DNA of 18,338 nucleotides from Bacteroidota bacterium (GTDB taxonomy: Bacteria > Bacteroidota > Bacteroidia > Flavobacteriales > Schleiferiaceae). Made by a program: the position numbers and the translations under genes. Shown here in pieces: positions 14,314 to 18,338 of this stretch. The notes under the pieces are model-generated. The model worked only from the letters and a program-made list of their open reading frames with translations. It was not told where the DNA came from and searched no databases. Each line of letters begins with the position of its first letter. Within the stretch, counting starts at the first letter, position 1. The stretch covers positions 1 through 18,338 of the forward strand of contig SYCM01000070.1 of the NCBI GenBank assembly GCA_005786915.1, written 5' to 3'.

Positions 14314-15348
14314 TTACGCCGTGGGCGACGCGGCAATCAGGTTGACTTCCATCTCGAGGGCGACCCCAAATGCACGGAGGACGTCGGCCTGTACCTGCTG
14401 GGCCACCTGAACCAGCTCTGCGGCAGTTGCGCCGCCATAGTTCACTAGAACCAGGGCTTGCTTGGCGTGCATTCCGGCGTTGCCCAGGCGCTTGCCCTTC
14501 CAGCCGGCGTGCTCGATCAGCCAGCCTGCGGCGAGCTTCACGCGACCGTCGGCCTGGGGATACTGTGGCAGGCTGGGGTGGGCGGCGGCGAGCGCGGCGG
14601 CCACTGGTGCTTCGACGCTCGGGTTCTTGAAAAACGAACCAGAATTTCCCAGCTCCGCCGGATTCGGCAGCTTGCTCTGGCGGATGGCGATCACGGCGTC
14701 GGCAATGCTCCGCAGGGAGGGCTCGCGACCGGCGGCGGCCAATTCTTCGGCCACCGACCCGTAGTGCGTCAACAGCTCGTGGTCTCGGGTCGTCAGCCGG
14801 AACTGAACCGACAGGATCACGCCTTGGTCTTTGAGCGCGCCTTTGAACACGCTGTCGCGGTACCCAAACGCGCATTCGGCGTTGCTGAATTCTTCGACCA
14901 CGCCGTCTTCCCACCACATCCACCGCAGCGAATGGAGGCAGTCTTTGGTTTCTACCCCGTAGGCGCCCACGTTTTGGACCGGAGCGGTCCCGACGAGTCC
15001 CGGAATCAGCGACATGTTTTGCAGTCCGCCCCAACCGCGGTCGACCGTCCACTGCACGAATTCGTGCCAGTTTTCGCCCGCAGCCGCCTCGACGACCACA
15101 TAGCCGTCGCCTTCTTCTACGACACGCCGGCCGGTCCACGCCACCCGCGCAACTGATCCCTTGAGGTCGCCCGACAGCAGCATGTTGGATCCGCCGCCCA
15201 GCAGCAGCGCGTGGGCAGCATATCCTTTGGGGTCGTCGAGGTACTCCACGAGGTCCATTTCAGACTCCAAGTGGTAAAGGCGCTCGGCCGTGACGTCCAG
15301 GCCAAACGTATTGTAGGGCTTCAGCGAAGCGTGGCGTTCGATGCGCAC
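14314..15348 (-). CDS. murB: UDP-N-acetylmuramate dehydrogenase (UDP-N-acetylenolpyruvoylglucosamine reductase)
   Basis: A 344-residue FAD enzyme that reduces UDP-GlcNAc-enolpyruvate with NADPH in peptidoglycan precursor synthesis, in the cytoplasm. Visible: SLKPYNTFGLDV (8-19), the FAD-binding LLLGGGSNMLLSG (48-60), SLIPGLVGTAPVQNVGAYG (113-131), FGYRDSVFK with catalytic Arg164, GNSGSFFKNP with proton-donor Ser238, and a C-terminal ALEMEVNLI whose Glu334 falls at the third catalytic position. This is the long, type I form. The start is GTG: the codon before it follows an in-frame stop, and the N-terminus aligns with the family. It begins only three bases after the aminotransferase stop, so the two are probably co-transcribed. 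Confidence 0.95.
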   Translation of the reverse strand: MRIERHASLKPYNTFGLDVTAERLYHLESEMDLVEYLDDPKGYAAHALLLGGGSNMLLSGDLKGSVARVAWTGRRVVEEGDGYVVVEAAAGENWHEFVQWTVDRGWGGLQNMSLIPGLVGTAPVQNVGAYGVETKDCLHSLRWMWWEDGVVEEFSNAECAFGYRDSVFKGALKDQGVILSVQFRLTTRDHELLTHYGSVAEELAAAGREPSLRSIADAVIAIRQSKLPNPAELGNSGSFFKNPSVEAPVAAALAAAHPSLPQYPQADGRVKLAAGWLIEHAGWKGKRLGNAGMHAKQALVLVNYGGATAAELVQVAQQVQADVLRAFGVALEMEVNLIAASPTA

Positions 15349-15351
15349 GGC

Positions 15352-16551
15352 CTAGGCAGTTCGGCCTGGGTAGGCGGCTAAACCGAGCTCGAGCACGTCC
15401 ATGGCGCGTTCGAGGTCGCTCTGCTTGAGCACATAAGCGAGGCGCACCTGCTGCTTGCCCAGCGAGCGCGCGGAGTAAAATCCGGCGGCAGGGGCCATCA
15501 TCACCGTTTCGCCTTGGTGCGCGAATTCCTCGAGCATCCAGCGGCAAAAGGCTTCGGCGTCGTCCACGGGAAGCTGGGCTACGGCATAAAATGCTCCGCG
15601 CGGCGTAGGGCAAAACACCCCGGGGATGGCGTTCAGCCGCTTCACCAGCGTGTCGCGTCGGGCGCGGTACTCGGCGTTGACCGCTTCAAAGTAGCTGGCG
15701 GGAGTGGCCAAGGCCGCCTCGGCCGCAATTTGCTCGTAGGTTGGCGGCGACAACCGAGCCTGTGCAAACTTGAGTGCGGTGCCCATCAGCTCGGCGTTCT
15801 TGCTGACCATGCAGCCGATGCGTGCGCCGCACATGCTGTAGCGCTTCGACACGCTGTCGATGAGCACGGCGTGCTGCTCGAGTCCGGCCAACGAGAGCAC
15901 CGAAATGGCCTCGGCCCCGTCGTACACAAATTCGCGGTAGACCTCGTCGGCAATCACAAACAAATCGTGCTTCAGCGCCATGTCGCGCAGCGCTTCGAGC
16001 TCGTCGCGTCGGTACACGTAGCCTGTGGGGTTTCCGGGATTGCACACCAGCACGGCCTTGGTGCGCGGAGTGATCACGGCTTCGAGCGCCGAAATAGGGG
16101 GAAGGGCAAAGCCTGACTCGATGCTGCTGGGCACCGACACTACCTTGGCGCCGAGGGCTTGAGCAAATCCAAAGTAGTTCGCATAGTAGGGTTCGGGAAT
16201 GATCACCTCGTCGCCCGGGTCGAGCATGCTTCCCATGGCAAACGAGAGCGCTTCAGAGCCTCCGGTGGTTACGATTACGTCGTTGGCCTCTACGTTCAAG
16301 CCGATGCCTTGGTAGTAGCTCGCGAGCCCCTTTCGGTAGCTTGCAAAGCCTGGGGACGGACTGTATTCAAGAACCCTAAGGTTGCTGCCTTTCACGGCTT
16401 CGAGGGCCGCGGCAGGGCTCTCGATGTCGGGTTGACCGATGTTGAGGTAGTAAATCTTGGTTCCGCGCTGCACGGCGGCGTCGGCGAGGGGAGCGAGCTT
16501 GCGAATCGGCGATTCAGGCATGTGCTGCCCGCGAGAAGAAATCTTCGGCAT
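15352..16551 (-). CDS. PLP-dependent aminotransferase, class I/II (aspartate aminotransferase-like)
   Basis: A 399-residue fold-type I aminotransferase, cytoplasmic, transferring amino groups between amino acids and 2-oxo acids. It opens MPKISSRGQHMPESPIRKL, a start common to a Bacteroidota subfamily. Visible: YLNIGQPDIESP (35-46), TTGGSEALSFAMG, NPGNPTGYVY with Asn174, ADEVYREFVYDG with Asp202 and Tyr205, and the PLP lysine motif SVSKRYSMCGARIGC with Lys236 and Arg244. The substrate-carboxylate arginine is probably in QQVRLAYV near the end. The exact substrate cannot be assigned. The ATG at 16551 is chosen over an in-frame GTG at 16569 because that GTG lies in the presumed promoter. It sits between a terminator and murB. 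Confidence 0.9.
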   Translation of the reverse strand: MPKISSRGQHMPESPIRKLAPLADAAVQRGTKIYYLNIGQPDIESPAAALEAVKGSNLRVLEYSPSPGFASYRKGLASYYQGIGLNVEANDVIVTTGGSEALSFAMGSMLDPGDEVIIPEPYYANYFGFAQALGAKVVSVPSSIESGFALPPISALEAVITPRTKAVLVCNPGNPTGYVYRRDELEALRDMALKHDLFVIADEVYREFVYDGAEAISVLSLAGLEQHAVLIDSVSKRYSMCGARIGCMVSKNAELMGTALKFAQARLSPPTYEQIAAEAALATPASYFEAVNAEYRARRDTLVKRLNAIPGVFCPTPRGAFYAVAQLPVDDAEAFCRWMLEEFAHQGETVMMAPAAGFYSARSLGKQQVRLAYVLKQSDLERAMDVLELGLAAYPGRTA

Positions 16552-16559
16552 AATGGTGG

Positions 16560-16567
16560 CAAAGGTC
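16560..16567 (-). promoter_or_regulatory. -7-like element of the aminotransferase-murB unit
   Basis: The minus strand reads GACCTTTG, one mismatch from the consensus, ending eight bases before the aminotransferase ATG and directly downstream of the DUF1573 gene's terminator. It fits the near-leaderless pattern seen elsewhere in the window. Confidence 0.4.
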
Positions 16568-16569
16568 AC

Positions 16570-16599
16570 AAAAAAACCCGCAGCGGCAGGCTGCGGGTT
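16570..16599 (-). terminator. Intrinsic terminator of the DUF1573 gene
   Basis: On the minus strand a 9-bp perfect stem (AACCCGCAG with CTGCGGGTT) closes a 7-base loop and is followed by a run of T (seven As at 16570-16576 on the plus strand). It starts 24 bases after the DUF1573 stop and ends just before the aminotransferase promoter. Confidence 0.9.
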
Positions 16600-16622
16600 G
16601 AAAACTTTAGCGGACCTCGAGC

Positions 16623-17057
16623 TTACTTGCTCACCTTAGAACTGCCGGTCGTGTTCACCGGAGTCGTGGGCTGGGCCGGAGCGTCTTCCACGTTGCCCTT
16701 AATGGTCAACACCTTGGTCGGCGTAGCGGCGTTGCTGGTCACGGTAACCGTCTTTTGGAAGGCACCGACGCGCTGCGTGTCGTACTTCACCTTGATTGAG
16801 GCTTTTTCGCCTGGAGCAATCGGGGTTTTGGGCCAAACCGGCACCGTGCAGCCGCACGAGCCAACGCAGTTGGTGATGATCAAGGGCTCTTTGCCGGTGT
16901 TTTTGAACACGAACTCGCGCTCGCCGTTGGCGGCTTTTTTAACGGTACCGTAATCAATAGTCTCTTGACTGAACGTGATTTGGGGAGCGTTGGCGTCTTG
17001 ACCAAAGGCAAACGTGCTGGCCAGAACTACGGCGGCGGCGGTGAAAAAGTGCTTCAT
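16623..17057 (-). CDS. Secreted DUF1573 domain protein
   Basis: A 144-residue protein with a clear signal peptide (MKHFFTAAAVVLASTFAFGQ, cleavage after about residue 19-23). The mature part matches DUF1573: ITFSQETIDYGTVKKAANGE, FVFKNTGKEPLIITNCVGSCGC (Cys64, Cys68, Cys70), and APGEKASIKVKYDT, then a beta-rich half ending VLTIKGNV. This is a single immunoglobulin/ASH-like domain exported to the periplasm or surface; its biochemical role is unknown. A Thr/Pro/Ser-rich tail of about 20 residues follows and resembles a linker. No type IX C-terminal sorting domain is present. The ATG at 17057 is chosen because it begins the signal peptide and lies about 40 bases downstream of a good promoter. The gene is alone between its own promoter and terminator. 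Confidence 0.9.
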   Translation of the reverse strand: MKHFFTAAAVVLASTFAFGQDANAPQITFSQETIDYGTVKKAANGEREFVFKNTGKEPLIITNCVGSCGCTVPVWPKTPIAPGEKASIKVKYDTQRVGAFQKTVTVTSNAATPTKVLTIKGNVEDAPAQPTTPVNTTGSSKVSK

Positions 17058-17097
17058 TGTGTATTTAAATTTTTGGTGTTGACGAATCAAGCAGGGG

Positions 17098-17130
17098 CAA
17101 ATGTAACCGATGCAGCCGAACGAACGCAAA
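17098..17130 (-). promoter_or_regulatory. -33/-7 promoter of the DUF1573 gene
   Basis: The minus strand has TACATTTG (complement of 17098-17105) preceded by TTTG (complement of 17127-17130) at 21 bases. The predicted transcript start is near 17093, with an A/T-rich leader of about 35 bases before the ATG. It lies back to back with the valS promoter. Confidence 0.55.
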
Positions 17131-17146
17131 AAAAATGCCACAAGGT

Positions 17147-17154
17147 TACCTTTG
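17147..17154 (+). promoter_or_regulatory. -7 promoter element of valS
   Basis: TACCTTTG ends eight bases before the valS ATG at 17163, so the predicted leader is only about three to four bases. No clear -33 element lies at the usual distance. Confidence 0.45.
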
Positions 17155-17162
17155 CGGTCCCT

Positions 17163-18338
17163 ATGGAAATTCCTTCGCAGTATGCTCCCCGCCAGGTTGA
17201 ACAACGCTGGTACCAAACTTGGCTCAAGCACAAGGCTTTTGCTTCGACTCCGGACCACCGTCCGGCCTACACGATTGTAATTCCGCCGCCCAACGTCACG
17301 GGGGTGCTGCACATGGGGCACATGCTCAACAACACCATTCAAGACGTCTTGGTCCGCCGGGCCCGCATGCGCGGATTCAATGCGTGCTGGGTGCCGGGTA
17401 CCGACCACGCTTCGATTGCGACCGAAGCCAAGGTGGTGCAGAAGCTCCGCGCCGAGGGAATTAAAAAGTCGGACCTCAGCCGCGACGCCTTTTTGGAGCA
17501 CGCCTGGGGATGGACGCACAAGCACGGCGGAATCATTCTCGACCAACTCAAGGAACTCGGAGCGAGCTGCGACTGGGACCGCAACGCCTTCACTATGGAT
17601 GAGGTGCGCAGCGACAGCGTCTACCACGTGTTTGCCGATTTGCACGCCAAGGGCTACATCTACCGCGGGCTCCGCATGGTGCACTGGGATCCCGAGGCCA
17701 AAACCTCGCTGTCGGACGAAGAGGTCATTCACAAGGACCTCAACGCCACGCTGTACTACGTGAAGTACGAGGTGGTTGAGAAACCCGGAACCTTTTTGAC
17801 CGTCGCCACCTCACGCCCCGAAACCATCATGGGCGACGTAGCCGTGGCCGTCAACCCCAAAGACGAGCGCTACACCGCGCTGCACGGCATGCACGTTCGG
17901 GTTCCGATTGGCGGACGCGAGGTGCCCATCATCCTCGACGACTACGTCACGACCGATTTCGGAACCGGCTGCCTCAAGGTGACTCCGGCCCACGACTGGA
18001 ACGACTACGCCATCGGCCAAAAGCACGGCCTCGAGGTGCTCGACGTGCTGAACGAAGACGGAACCCTGAGCGTTCACGGCCTCGAGTACGCCGGCATGGA
18101 GCGCTTTGCCGCCCGCAAGAAGGTCGCCGAAGACCTCAAGGCCCGCGGATTCCTAGCCAAAACCGAAGAATACGCGTCGACTGTAGGCACCAGCGAGCGC
18201 ACCGGCGCCGTGGTAGAGCCCCGCCTGTCGCTTCAGTGGTGGGTGCGCATGCCCGAGCTGGCCAAGCCCGCGCTCGATGCGGTGATGTCTGACGAGATTC
18301 AGCTGATTCCCGAGAAGTTCAAGAACACCTACCGCCAC
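17163..18338 (+). CDS. valS: Valine--tRNA ligase, N-terminal part (runs off right edge)
   Basis: The first 392 residues of a class I aminoacyl-tRNA synthetase that charges tRNA-Val. It opens MEIPSQYAPRQVEQRWYQTW, then the ValS-specific YTIVIPPPNVTGVLHMGHML, whose HMGH is the HIGH ATP-binding motif, and CWVPGTDHASIATEAKVV. The CP1 editing domain begins within the window: LTVATSRPETIMGDVAVAV and VPIILDDYVTTDFGTGCLKVTPAHDWNDY contain the TSRPET and GTG...PAHD editing-site motifs. The order separates ValS from IleS and LeuS. The KMSKS motif, anticodon-binding domain and C-terminal coiled coil would lie beyond the window. The reading frame is open to the last base. It is divergent from the DUF1573 gene. 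Confidence 0.96.
   Translation, partial: MEIPSQYAPRQVEQRWYQTWLKHKAFASTPDHRPAYTIVIPPPNVTGVLHMGHMLNNTIQDVLVRRARMRGFNACWVPGTDHASIATEAKVVQKLRAEGIKKSDLSRDAFLEHAWGWTHKHGGIILDQLKELGASCDWDRNAFTMDEVRSDSVYHVFADLHAKGYIYRGLRMVHWDPEAKTSLSDEEVIHKDLNATLYYVKYEVVEKPGTFLTVATSRPETIMGDVAVAVNPKDERYTALHGMHVRVPIGGREVPIILDDYVTTDFGTGCLKVTPAHDWNDYAIGQKHGLEVLDVLNEDGTLSVHGLEYAGMERFAARKKVAEDLKARGFLAKTEEYASTVGTSERTGAVVEPRLSLQWWVRMPELAKPALDAVMSDEIQLIPEKFKNTYRH

Noticed and set aside
14084..15139. A 351-codon minus-strand ORF covering the nqrM-like gene and most of murB
   Set aside because: Only its last 65 residues look like a real protein; the rest is arginine-rich and lies out of frame inside murB, which has all its catalytic motifs.
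16623..17732. A 369-codon minus-strand ORF extending DUF1573 upstream
   Set aside because: The extension is antisense to valS and crosses the DUF1573 promoter; the signal peptide begins at 17057.
1..18338. CRISPR arrays, insertion sequences, tRNA/rRNA genes, prophage or defence modules
   Set aside because: I found no direct-repeat array, transposase, terminal inverted repeats, RNA-gene signature or anomalous composition block; nearly every base is accounted for by housekeeping genes.

Overview
The window looks like an ordinary housekeeping stretch of a Bacteroidota chromosome, most likely Flavobacteriales. Three things point there: a type IX secretion plug protein (DUF5103), an ECF sigma factor of the kind found beside uvrA in that group, and repeated copies of the Bacteroidota -7 promoter element (TAnnTTTG, mostly TACCTTTG). 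Shine-Dalgarno sites are not obvious. The DNA is rather G+C-rich for the phylum. I see no mobile element, CRISPR array, prophage or defence system, and no gene-free stretch over 150 bases. Genus cannot be assigned.

Left part (1-5.8 kb): the 5' end of uvrA (minus) is divergent from an ECF sigma factor gene and a 53-residue conserved-looking small ORF. The small ORF abuts recQ (minus) tail to tail with no spacer. recQ is divergent from tatC, which overlaps lptB by 4 bases. lptB converges on, and overlaps by 44 bases, a full-length sua5-type threonylcarbamoyl-AMP synthase gene (minus). The type IX plug gene (minus) lies upstream of sua5.

Centre (7.1-14.3 kb): a complete six-subunit Na+-translocating NADH:quinone oxidoreductase operon, nqrABCDEF, is followed by apbE, the flavin transferase that loads FMN onto NqrB and NqrC. 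The FMN-acceptor threonines, the NqrF ferredoxin cysteines and the NqrD/NqrE iron-ligand cysteines are all visible. A strong intrinsic terminator lies directly after nqrF, inside the predicted signal-peptide codons of apbE. Converging on apbE is a 65-residue protein with one membrane helix and four cysteines, which I propose is the iron-delivery/assembly factor NqrM. The window therefore probably holds the enzyme and both dedicated maturation factors, in two separate transcription units.

Right part (14.3-18.3 kb): murB (GTG start) lies 3 bases downstream of a class I/II aminotransferase gene. Next comes a clean intrinsic terminator for a secreted DUF1573 protein gene (all minus), then a divergent valS that runs off the right edge.

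Across the window the -7 element sits only 4-10 bases before the start codon of at least six genes. This predicts leaderless or nearly leaderless transcripts. The sigma factor and DUF1573 genes instead have longer leaders.
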